The notes beneath the pieces are model-generated. The model had not been told where the DNA came from, did no database searches, and was given only the letters and a program-made list of their open reading frames with translations. A stretch of 6,735 nucleotides of DNA from Candidatus Omnitrophota bacterium (GTDB lineage Bacteria; Omnitrophota; Koll11; Gygaellales; Profunditerraquicolaceae): assembly GCA_025453435.1 (NCBI GenBank), contig JALOQI010000029.1:1-6735 (forward strand), in the 5' to 3' direction. The translations under genes and the position numbers were made by a program. Below, one piece after another: positions 1-6,516 of this stretch. How positions within the stretch are numbered: the stretch's first letter is position 1; each line of letters begins with the position of its first letter.

Positions 1-223
<223 letters not shown>

Positions 224-279
224 TTATTATTGGTTCATCGCCTGCAGGGGAGGTAACGAACGCGGAAAAATATAAAAAT

Positions 280-307
280 ATTATACCTTCTATTGACCTG
301 TGGTCAA
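280..307 (-). promoter_or_regulatory. Sigma-70-type promoter for eno
   Basis: On the minus strand a -35 TTGACC (307-302) is followed after 16 bases by a perfect -10 TATAAT (285-280). Transcription would start near 273, giving a leader of about 70 nt before the eno ATG at 202. The -35 box is one arm of a perfect inverted repeat (293-307), so a repressor or activator could overlap it. The promoter call rests on sequence match and spacing only. Confidence 0.8.
293..307. promoter_or_regulatory. Operator-like inverted repeat over the eno -35 box
   Basis: TTGACC-TGT-GGTCAA is a perfect 6-bp inverted repeat with a 3-base centre. The right arm, read on the minus strand, is the -35 hexamer of the eno promoter. 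Symmetric half-sites of this size suit a dimeric regulator, but no regulator gene is visible here. A repeat this short containing TTGAC could also arise by chance. Confidence 0.35.
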
Positions 308-310
308 GAG

Positions 311-349
311 AAAACTAGGGGACGCTTCCTAGAAGCGTCCCCTAGTTTT
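311..349. repeat. Perfect 18-bp inverted repeat (hairpin, REP- or MITE-like) between divergent promoters
   Basis: The arms run from 311 to 328 (AAAACTAGGGGACGCTTC) and from 332 to 349, perfectly complementary, with a 3-base loop CTA. T-runs follow the stem on the plus strand (346-350) and, shorter, on the minus strand, so the shape resembles a bidirectional intrinsic terminator. However, eno and the protease gene are transcribed away from it, and it sits upstream of both promoters, so no neighbouring gene needs terminating here. GGGGACGC/GCGTCCCC palindromes are, to my recollection, common dispersed elements in many environmental genomes, so a mobile REP- or MITE-type element is my preferred reading. 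No transposase gene is in the window. Confidence 0.75.
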
Positions 350-371
350 TCCGCGAAGTTGCCCTTATTTC

Positions 372-400
372 TTGACTTGGGCTCGCTTATATGTTATCTT
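372..400 (+). promoter_or_regulatory. Sigma-70-type promoter for the FtsH-like protease and lipoprotein genes
   Basis: A -35 TTGACT (372-377) is followed after 17 bases by a -10 TATCTT (395-400) carrying an upstream TG (392-393), an extended -10. Start of transcription would be near 407, leaving a short leader of about 20 nt. A perfect 10-bp palindrome GATTTAAATC (402-411) covers the expected start site and could be a regulator site or only AT-rich promoter DNA. The ribosome site AAGGAG (416-421) lies 5 bases before the ATG at 427. Confidence 0.72.
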
Positions 401-426
401 TGATTTAAATCAAATAAGGAGAATCC

Positions 427-2088
427 ATGAAACGTAAAAAATTTAAGCTTTTTATTAAATTATACTGGACAAAAATACTTATTTTTTCATTGCTGATTGC
501 GCTTGCCGTATCAGTGGCGATTCTTATTTCTACGGGATTGCGCGCGTGGAACGAGGTTGAATCGTATCTGAAACAATCGCAGCTGGCCATGATACCGCTC
601 CAGCTATTCCTATCGTTAATCACAGGGATTATTTTCGGCGCTGTTTACACGTTCATGTGGTACTGGCTCTTCATGAAGAAAGGCGCTCAGTCGTTCACCC
701 AGACCAGCAAAAAGGCTGTTTCGGGCGAGGCAGTCGGCATCACCTGGAATGACGTCATAGGCATGGATGAAGCAAAGCAGGAAGCTCTTGAGATCGTAAA
801 CCTTATCATGGACCAGGCTGAATTGCAGCGTATCGGCGGACGCATATTGCGCGGGCTTTTGATGCTCGGACCTCCCGGCTGCGGCAAGACATACCTAGCA
901 AAAGCTATAGCTACAGAGGCAAAGCTTCCTTTTATCTCCATGTCAGGCTCTGAATTCGTAGAGATGTTCGTGGGTGTCGGCGCAGGCCGAGTGCGCAGCC
1001 TTTTCAAGCGAGCGCGCACCCTGGCAGAACTCGAGGGCGGCTGTATAATTTTTATCGACGAGATCGATGCCCTCGGCGCCCGCCGCGGAATGGACGCAGG
1101 CTTCGGCGGCACCACAGAACACAATCAGACATTGAACCAGCTTCTGGTGGAGATGGACGGCCTGAAGGAAAAAGATTCCAATATCGTCATAATCGGCGCC
1201 ACAAACGTTTACCACGGGGTCCTTGACGACGCGCTTCTGCGCCCCGGGCGCTTTGACCGCAAGATATATGTGGATAAACCCAGCCTTGACGACCGCATAA
1301 AACTTTTTGAATTTTATCTGAAAAAAGTAAAATACGACGAGACAGACATTAAGCTCGAGAGACTTGCGCGCATAACAGTCGGGCAAAGCCCCGCAGAAAT
1401 AGCCAATATAGTGCAGGAAGCGGCGCTGATAGCGATCCGCAGGAAGAGCACGCTTATCGGCATGAAAGACATCGACGATGCCCGCGAGCGCATACAGTTG
1501 GGCCTCAAGCGCAGGATCAAGCTGCGCCAGGAAGAGCGCTGGCAGGTAGCTTATCATGAAGCGGGCCATGCTATAATCACGTATCTTATGGTGCCCACTC
1601 AGGACGTTTTCAAGATTACCATAACGCCTCGCGGCCATACAGGCGGCGTCACATGGACCCCGGAGCGCGAAGAGATATTCATACACGACCAGAGCCATCT
1701 GGTGAATCAGGTAAAGGTGTGTATCGGTTCGTATTCCGCAGAGCAGCTTAAACTTAAACTTACCACGTCAGGCGTTGACAGCGATTTCGCAACAGCCCTG
1801 CATATAGCGCATAATATGGTCTGGCGCTGGGGCATGGGCAAATCCGGGCTGCTGGGCAATTTTGACGTTGTGCACGGCCCCCAAGGACCTTCACCTGATA
1901 TCCGTAACAAGCTCGACAATGATGTCCAGGATATTATGCATTCCTGCTTGAAGGAAGTCACGGAAGTGCTCGTAAGAGAAGACGCGCTCCTGGAACGCCT
2001 GGCAAAAGAGCTGATCGCGAAAGAAGAACTTAATTATGACGAGATCGAAGCGATCTTTAAGGAATTCGGCAAGAGCCGCGCTCAATAA
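427..2088 (+). CDS. ftsH: FtsH-like membrane AAA+ zinc metalloprotease with a minimal periplasmic loop
   Basis: This 553-residue protein is a membrane-anchored ATP-dependent protease of the FtsH (M41) family, which extracts and degrades membrane and cytoplasmic proteins. Seen in order: a basic N-terminus; membrane segment 1 (about 17-36); a loop of about 16 residues; a long hydrophobic stretch (about 53-83); the AAA+ module with Walker A GPPGCGKT (148-155), pore loop FVGVGA (181-186), Walker B IIFIDE (207-212) and arginine fingers in LRPGRFDR (271-278, R275 and R278). The protease domain has HEAGH (377-381, zinc ligands H377 and H381, catalytic E378), and D453 in SGVDSDF matches the third zinc ligand. 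All catalytic residues are present, so it should be active. It is shorter than the usual 600-650 residues, mainly because the FtsH periplasmic domain between the two membrane segments is missing. It shares its promoter with the following lipoprotein gene. It may be a paralogue rather than the sole FtsH of the cell. Confidence 0.92.
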   Translation: MKRKKFKLFIKLYWTKILIFSLLIALAVSVAILISTGLRAWNEVESYLKQSQLAMIPLQLFLSLITGIIFGAVYTFMWYWLFMKKGAQSFTQTSKKAVSGEAVGITWNDVIGMDEAKQEALEIVNLIMDQAELQRIGGRILRGLLMLGPPGCGKTYLAKAIATEAKLPFISMSGSEFVEMFVGVGAGRVRSLFKRARTLAELEGGCIIFIDEIDALGARRGMDAGFGGTTEHNQTLNQLLVEMDGLKEKDSNIVIIGATNVYHGVLDDALLRPGRFDRKIYVDKPSLDDRIKLFEFYLKKVKYDETDIKLERLARITVGQSPAEIANIVQEAALIAIRRKSTLIGMKDIDDARERIQLGLKRRIKLRQEERWQVAYHEAGHAIITYLMVPTQDVFKITITPRGHTGGVTWTPEREEIFIHDQSHLVNQVKVCIGSYSAEQLKLKLTTSGVDSDFATALHIAHNMVWRWGMGKSGLLGNFDVVHGPQGPSPDIRNKLDNDVQDIMHSCLKEVTEVLVREDALLERLAKELIAKEELNYDEIEAIFKEFGKSRAQ

Positions 2089-2935
2089 TCTTATCCCCGC
2101 CGTATTATGTTTTTGCCTGTGCGGATGTTTCTTCCTGCCCGGAAAACAGGCTTATAATACCCAGAATTTAACCAAAACCCTGCAGGATCTTGCGCTGGCA
2201 GACTATAAAACGGAGCTGAGCGCGCGTCTTGTTGGTTCGACTCTCTGGATATACATGCCGGTTACCGATCTGTTCGTTCAATGTGACTTGAAAGACAAAT
2301 CCCTGGAGAAATTCCGGATAGCAGAGAACTATGGGCAGGTCAAAGGATCTGTCTTTAAAGGAAAATACAATATCACGGCAGTGCCTATAAAGGATAAATC
2401 CTGCAATATAAAGATAAATAAGGAGATTTCCGAGAAGATAGGTGATTTGTGGAAGCTTATAAGAAGGGTATTGTTCGGTATTGACAAGTCCCAGAAAGAC
2501 GACATCAAGTTTGTATCAATGGTCATCGCGGATATCAAGAACGGCTATGAAATAAAAGAGATCTTTTATGCCCGTGACCTTAAAAGGGTTTCATATGGAC
2601 TTATGTCCATCTTCGAGTTCCAGCACCGGGTCATACAGGACAGTTATATGTCACCTTTAGTGATAGGCGATAAAGCAGGCAGGCATGTGGAATATAAAGA
2701 TATTACGCTTCCTGAATTCGTCCAGAAGCAGATAGAATACAGGATAAATTTAAAATTCAGCAAGCCCGAAGTAGAACAAAGTGCGGATATAAATAAAGAA
2801 GTCTCTAAGATCATAACCGAGACCCTTCAAATATACAATCTCACAGACGTCGGATATATAGAATTCACGAACTACGGCTCAAATTCCACGGTAACTTTAA
2901 CAGACCGCGATATATGGGGTAAGATCAAGAAGTAA
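2036..2935 (+). CDS. Lipoprotein of unknown function, overlapping the protease gene
   Basis: I do not recognise this 299-residue protein. Residues 1-30 look like a lipoprotein signal peptide: a basic n-region (R/K at 3, 5, 6, 9 and 13), a short hydrophobic core LIPAVLCFCL, and a lipobox LCGC with the lipidated cysteine at 31. The mature part of about 269 residues is rich in Lys and Ile and has no further membrane segment, so it should be anchored at the periplasmic face of a membrane. The ATG at 2036 is the only usable start: an in-frame stop lies just upstream at 2012-2014, and the next Met falls after the lipobox. The ribosome site is weak (AAGAAG, 2021-2026). The first 53 bases lie inside the end of the protease gene, which argues for translational coupling and perhaps a joint role. 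The last 11 bases overlap the end of purN on the other strand. Confidence 0.82.
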   Translation: MTRSKRSLRNSARAALNNLIPAVLCFCLCGCFFLPGKQAYNTQNLTKTLQDLALADYKTELSARLVGSTLWIYMPVTDLFVQCDLKDKSLEKFRIAENYGQVKGSVFKGKYNITAVPIKDKSCNIKINKEISEKIGDLWKLIRRVLFGIDKSQKDDIKFVSMVIADIKNGYEIKEIFYARDLKRVSYGLMSIFEFQHRVIQDSYMSPLVIGDKAGRHVEYKDITLPEFVQKQIEYRINLKFSKPEVEQSADINKEVSKIITETLQIYNLTDVGYIEFTNYGSNSTVTLTDRDIWGKIKK

Positions 2936-3524
2936 CTGTTTTGCGCCCGCGTACTTCCAACTTTCCTTCCAAAAATAACCGGATAGCCTGCGGATAGAGC
3001 TTATGCTCAAGGGCGTGGATACGCTTTTCAAGCGATTCAGGCGTATCGTTTTCTTTGATAGGAATGGCTTTCTGAAGAATGATCGGTCCGTGGTCCATAT
3101 GTTCGTCCACAAAATGCACCGTGACCCCGGTCACTTTTGCGCCATAGTCATATGCGTCGTGTATGCCGTTTGAGCCTTTGAAAGAGGGCAGAAGCGAAGG
3201 ATGAATGTTTATTATCCTGCCTTTGAAAGCCTCGACGAATTCAGGGCTCAATATCCTCATAAATCCTGCCAGGACTATAAGGTCAATCGCATCTTTTTTA
3301 AGCCGGGAAATGATCACAGCTTCAAATTCCCGCTTCGAGGGAAATTTTTCCCTGTCAACGATCAATACCTCAACTTTGGCCCGCCGCGCCTTATCTATGA
3401 CCTTTGCCTTCGGGTTATCGCAGACAAGCAGTTTTAGCCCGCAGGCAAGTTTTTTGCGTTTTACAGCTTGAGCTATGGCTGAAAAATTGCTTCCTGTTCC
3501 GGATGCAAAAACGGCTATATTCAT
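2925..3524 (-). CDS. purN: Phosphoribosylglycinamide formyltransferase (GAR transformylase)
   Basis: PurN transfers a formyl group from 10-formyltetrahydrofolate to GAR in the third step of purine synthesis, in the cytoplasm. The 199-residue protein has the family's usual length. The N-terminal phosphate-binding loop is SGTGSN (8-13). The active site shows IINIHPSLLPSF, giving N106 and H108, and HMDHGPI, giving D144; these match the E. coli catalytic triad in residue number. I chose the ATG at 3524 over one 33 bases upstream because MNIAVFASGTGSN is the normal family start and a GAGGA ribosome site (3531-3535) sits 6 bases ahead. The start overlaps the rnfB stop as ATGA, so it is the last gene of the rnf operon. 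The 3' end overlaps the convergent lipoprotein gene by 11 bases. Confidence 0.95.
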   Translation of the reverse strand: MNIAVFASGTGSNFSAIAQAVKRKKLACGLKLLVCDNPKAKVIDKARRAKVEVLIVDREKFPSKREFEAVIISRLKKDAIDLIVLAGFMRILSPEFVEAFKGRIINIHPSLLPSFKGSNGIHDAYDYGAKVTGVTVHFVDEHMDHGPIILQKAIPIKENDTPESLEKRIHALEHKLYPQAIRLFLEGKLEVRGRKTVTS

Positions 3525-4318
3525 GATTTTTCCTCGCGTATGAGTATGGTCTTGCACGGGCAGGCCTTAACGCACTCCTTGCACGACGTGCACTTGTGGT
3601 AATCGATCACAGCAAGGTTGTCGGTAACATGGATAGCGTCAAACTTGCATGCTTTTTCGCAGAGCTTGCAGCCGATACATCCCGTGCTGCACGCGGCCTT
3701 TGTATCCCTGCCGATATCGAGCGATCTGCATGCGACATAAACGGGCTGGGTGACCGTTAAAAGGCTGAAAAGTTTTTTAGGGCAGGCAGTGACGCATTTA
3801 TTGCACGCCCTGCATTTAGCGGCATCCACCAGAGGAAGTCCCTGTGAGGACATAGAGAGCGCTCCGAAGGGGCAGGCCTTAACGCAGGTGCCAAGGCCCA
3901 TACAGCCGAAAGAACAAAGCTTTGGCCCGTGCATAAGAGTATTCGCGGCTACGCAGTCAATAAGACCCGAATATTCATATTTGTTTTTTACTTTATTGCC
4001 GCCGCTGCAGTGCAGGACCGCGATCTTTCTTGCTTTGTTCTCTATCTTCTGTCCCAGCACCTTGGCTATTTCTTCTTTGTTCTTATCGTCAACTACTCTG
4101 CAGGAATCCACCGGCAGTTTTCCGGACAGAACGCTTTCGGCAAACCCGAAGCATCCGGCGCCTCCGCAAGCCCCGCAATTCGCTCCGGGTAAAAGGCCGT
4201 GTATTTTCTCAAGCCGCGGGTCCATTTTTACGGCGAATTTCTTCGAAGCGACCGCAAGCCCGACCCCGAATATGAGGCCAAGAACGCCCAGCGTGATAAC
4301 AGGAGTCAATATATCCAT
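3521..4318 (-). CDS. rnfB: Electron transport complex subunit RnfB, extended multi-cluster form
   Basis: RnfB is the iron-sulfur subunit thought to receive electrons from reduced ferredoxin and pass them into the Rnf membrane complex. The 265-residue protein begins with one membrane anchor (about 4-24). A [4Fe-4S] domain follows, with C48, C51, C56 and C73 (NCGACGGAGC, then SC). Four ferredoxin-type motifs come after: C135/139/145/149 (CSFGCMGLGTCVKACP), C169/172/175/179, C214/217/220/224 (preceded by an extra C210) and C243/246/249/253 (plus C255). E. coli RsxB is about 190 residues with two such motifs, so this is the longer type known from anaerobes such as clostridia and Thermotoga. The start lies one base after the rnfA stop, and its own stop overlaps purN as ATGA. 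Cluster number is inferred from the motifs. Confidence 0.95.
   Translation of the reverse strand: MDILTPVITLGVLGLIFGVGLAVASKKFAVKMDPRLEKIHGLLPGANCGACGGAGCFGFAESVLSGKLPVDSCRVVDDKNKEEIAKVLGQKIENKARKIAVLHCSGGNKVKNKYEYSGLIDCVAANTLMHGPKLCSFGCMGLGTCVKACPFGALSMSSQGLPLVDAAKCRACNKCVTACPKKLFSLLTVTQPVYVACRSLDIGRDTKAACSTGCIGCKLCEKACKFDAIHVTDNLAVIDYHKCTSCKECVKACPCKTILIREEKS
3531..3535 (-). promoter_or_regulatory. Ribosome binding site that decides the purN start
   Basis: GAGGA on the minus strand lies 6 bases upstream of the ATG at 3524-3522 and inside the last codons of rnfB. It supports the internal start over the longer reading frame that begins at 3557, which has an N-terminal extension (MQDHTHTRGKI) not typical of PurN. 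Confidence 0.7.
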
Positions 4319-4319
4319 A

Positions 4320-4928
4320 TCAGAACCTGAACCCGTTAAAGCCCATGAACGCCATGGACATTATAGAAGCGATAATAAATCCTAATGGAAAATCTTTCAT
4401 GGCCTTGGGCGTGGCCGCAGTTTCGAGCCTTTCCCTGATAGCGGACATCAAAAGCATTGCAAGCGTATACCCCAGCCCCACGCAAATGCCCTGGAAAGCC
4501 GAATATACGAAACTGGCGAGCACCGGCGTTTCTTTGCCGAAGAACATTTCAGAATTCAAGACCGCCACTCCCAGCACCGCGCAATTGACGGTAATCAGAG
4601 GCAGATAGATGCCGAAGAACCTGTATAAAGCGGGGGCAACCTTGCGGATGATCATTTCGACCAGCTGGACAAAAGAGGCGATCACAAGGATAAAAGAAAT
4701 AGTCCGCAAATAAGTCATGTTGAAGGGCATTAGCAGAAAACGGTATATAGCCCATGTTATTATGGATGACATTGTCGTCACAAACATGACTGCCAGGCTC
4801 ATGGCCAGCGCGGGTTTTGTCTCTTTTGAAATCGCGATAAATGAGCACAGCCCCAGGAACCTGGAAAGGATGACGTTGTAGATGAATACGTTAGATATGA
4901 ATATGATCAGAAATTGTGTCGCGTTCAT
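4320..4928 (-). CDS. rnfA: Electron transport complex subunit RnfA
   Basis: RnfA is a small membrane subunit that pairs with RnfE in the core of the ion-pumping complex. It is 202 residues, close to the family norm of about 193. About six hydrophobic segments fill most of the length. The family motifs SRFLGLCSF (22-30) with C28, and LPLITVNCAVLGVAVLN (109-125) with C116, are present; in Rnf and Nqr structures the equivalent cysteines, with those of RnfE, hold an iron-sulfur cluster inside the membrane. Other matches to E. coli RsxA are YLRTISFILVIA and a C-terminal SMAFMGFNGF. The ribosome site AAGGAA (4937-4942) is good. The start overlaps the rnfE stop by 4 bases (ATGA). Confidence 0.96.
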   Translation of the reverse strand: MNATQFLIIFISNVFIYNVILSRFLGLCSFIAISKETKPALAMSLAVMFVTTMSSIITWAIYRFLLMPFNMTYLRTISFILVIASFVQLVEMIIRKVAPALYRFFGIYLPLITVNCAVLGVAVLNSEMFFGKETPVLASFVYSAFQGICVGLGYTLAMLLMSAIRERLETAATPKAMKDFPLGFIIASIMSMAFMGFNGFRF

Positions 4929-5521
4929 TTTGTTCTTTCCTTGAGCACGTTAAAAAATCCAAGCAGAAGGCCTATGACCAACAGAGCTCCCGAAGGCATG
5001 CCTATCACAAGCGCAGGCTCGAATCCTGGCAGCGCTGTCAAGCCGAAGAGTTTGCCGGAACCCAGGAACTCCCTGATGGCGGATATAAGTATAAGCGCAA
5101 GCGTGAATCCGATGCCCATGCCTATGCCGTCGAATAAAGATGCCATGACGGAATTTTTCGAAGCGAATGCCTCAGCGCGGCCAAGGACTATACAGTTAAC
5201 CACGATGAGGGGCACATAAATGCCCAGAGCTCTATTGAGAGGAGGAAAGTAAGCTTTCATGGCAAGTTCGGTTATCGTAACAAATGTAGCTATTACCACA
5301 ATATAGCAGGGTATGCGTATCCTGTCCGGGATAATTCCTTTGATCGAGGCGATGATGATATTTGAAAATATTGTAACGAACGTTGCTGCAGCACCCATGC
5401 CGATCGCGTTTGAAATAGAAACCGAGACTGCAAGCGTAGGGCACAGCCCAAGCGCAAGCACGAAAGTCGGGTTTTCCTTAATTATGCCTTTGGCGAATTC
5501 CTGGATAAGATTTTTCATCAT
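4925..5521 (-). CDS. rnfE: Electron transport complex subunit RnfE
   Basis: RnfE is the partner membrane subunit of RnfA. The protein has 198 residues, with about six hydrophobic segments and two family signatures: NPTFVLALGLCPTLAVS (17-33) with C27, and IYVPLIVVNCIVLGRAEAFA (101-120) with C110, the cysteines that with RnfA bind the intramembrane iron-sulfur cluster. The C-terminal half has the conserved SAIREFLGSGKLFG. Two adjacent ATG codons could be the start: the one at 5521 overlaps the rnfD stop as ATGA, the usual coupling geometry, and the one at 5518 would give one residue less. No strong ribosome site is visible, so translation probably depends on coupling to rnfD. The 3' end overlaps rnfA by 4 bases. 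Confidence 0.96.
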   Translation of the reverse strand: MMKNLIQEFAKGIIKENPTFVLALGLCPTLAVSVSISNAIGMGAAATFVTIFSNIIIASIKGIIPDRIRIPCYIVVIATFVTITELAMKAYFPPLNRALGIYVPLIVVNCIVLGRAEAFASKNSVMASLFDGIGMGIGFTLALILISAIREFLGSGKLFGLTALPGFEPALVIGMPSGALLVIGLLLGFFNVLKERTK

Positions 5522-6516
5522 GCGTGTCCGGGCGGCAATATTTTTCCTGTCCCGTATATCCTTGTTTTAGTATAGCGGTCTATCAAAGGCGTTGCCGCGT
5601 TCATCATCAGTATGGCATAAGAAACGCCCTCGGGATACCCTCCCCAGAGCCTTATGATAGCCGTAAGAAGGCCGCAGCCTGTGCCGAATATCAACTGCCC
5701 CTTTGCCGTCAGGGGAGACGTTACATAATCAGTGGCCATGAATAAAGCTCCGAGGAAAAGGCCGCCTGATAATATATGAAAGAGCCAGTCCCCGGATAAC
5801 ATGGTCTTGCCGGAGAATACAAAGCAAAAAATACCTGTCGTCGCTATAAAGCTCGCGGGTATATGCCAGGTGATAATGCGCCGCCACAGAAGGAATATCC
5901 CCCCGATAATCAAAGCGGCGATGCACACCTCTCCGATGCAGCCCGCGCGGTTCCCAAGGAACAGATCAAGGTATGAAATATTCTCGATAATCTTATTTTC
6001 TTTTAGAAGCGAAAGAGGAGTCGCCTGCGTCACTGCGTCATAAGAAAATCGCGAGGCCGCTGTAACGGCGTTATAAGAATGCGGTTTTGTGAAAGCGGTC
6101 ATATGCTGGGGCCAGGATGCCACAAGGAATGCCCGGCCCACGAGCGCAGGATTGAAGATGTTCTGGCCTAATCCCCCGAAAATCTGCTTGCCTATGGCTA
6201 TAGCGACAAAAGAGCCGACTATCGGTATCCAGAAAGGGCAATTCGGAGGCAGGTTGAACGCTATCAGTATCCCGGTCAAAACAGCTGATCCGTCAGAAAT
6301 AGTTGTTTTACGCTTTGTCGCAGCCTGCACTGCCCATTCCGTCGCAACTGCGGAAAGTGTCGCAATAAGGATTGTCCACAGGGCCGGGAATCCGAATATA
6401 TAAACTCCGGCAATGCCCGACGGCAAAAGGGCTGCTGTTACAAGCCACATGATTTTGCCGACCGATTCCCGCGTATGAAGATGGGGAGACGCGCAAACTT
6501 TGAGTTTATCGTCCAT
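5518..6516 (-). CDS. rnfD: Electron transport complex subunit RnfD
   Basis: RnfD is a polytopic membrane subunit carrying covalent FMN and homologous to NqrB; it contributes to ion translocation. The 332-residue protein has the expected length and roughly ten hydrophobic segments. Conserved family stretches are SPHLHTRESVGKIMW near the start (10-24), GKQIFGGLGQNIFNPALVGR (109-128), ATDYVTSPLT (261-270) and GGYPEGVSYAILMMNAATPL (292-311). The FMN attachment region reads YDAVTQATPLS, with T166 as the expected flavinylated threonine. The usual glycine of [ST]-G-A-T is glutamine here (Q164). The start at 6516 lies inside the last 11 bases of rnfG, and the stop overlaps rnfE by 4 bases. The ribosome site is weak (CAGAG). 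Confidence 0.95.
   Translation of the reverse strand: MDDKLKVCASPHLHTRESVGKIMWLVTAALLPSGIAGVYIFGFPALWTILIATLSAVATEWAVQAATKRKTTISDGSAVLTGILIAFNLPPNCPFWIPIVGSFVAIAIGKQIFGGLGQNIFNPALVGRAFLVASWPQHMTAFTKPHSYNAVTAASRFSYDAVTQATPLSLLKENKIIENISYLDLFLGNRAGCIGEVCIAALIIGGIFLLWRRIITWHIPASFIATTGIFCFVFSGKTMLSGDWLFHILSGGLFLGALFMATDYVTSPLTAKGQLIFGTGCGLLTAIIRLWGGYPEGVSYAILMMNAATPLIDRYTKTRIYGTGKILPPGHA

Noticed and set aside
227..238. Three-codon mini-ORF (Met-Asn-Gln-stop) in the eno leader, minus strand
   Set aside because: It has only a weak CAGG ahead of it and its codons show no attenuator logic; most likely chance.
311..350. Intrinsic terminator for a gene upstream
   Set aside because: The stem and T-run look right, but both flanking genes are transcribed away from it and it is upstream of both promoters, so I list it as a repeat instead.
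687..1124. A 145-codon open frame on the minus strand over the Walker A to Walker B region
   Set aside because: Low-complexity Ser/Pro/Arg product antisense to the most conserved part of the protease; no start signals.
943..1698. A 251-codon open frame on the minus strand
   Set aside because: It lies wholly antisense to the conserved AAA+ and protease region, its translation matches no family, and it has no ribosome site or promoter. It is a shadow of the protease reading frame.
3525..3557. An 11-residue N-terminal extension of PurN starting at 3557
   Set aside because: The extension is not typical of PurN, would overlap rnfB by 37 bases, and the ribosome site is placed for the ATG at 3524.
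3750..4385. A 211-codon open frame on the plus strand, antisense to rnfB and the end of rnfA
   Set aside because: The opposite strand encodes a clear RnfB with all cluster cysteines. The plus-strand product has no recognisable domain and spans a gene junction.
4549..4848. A 99-codon alternative frame on the minus strand inside rnfA
   Set aside because: Same-strand frame shadow of the hydrophobic RnfA gene, with a His/Cys/Arg-rich product and no start signal.
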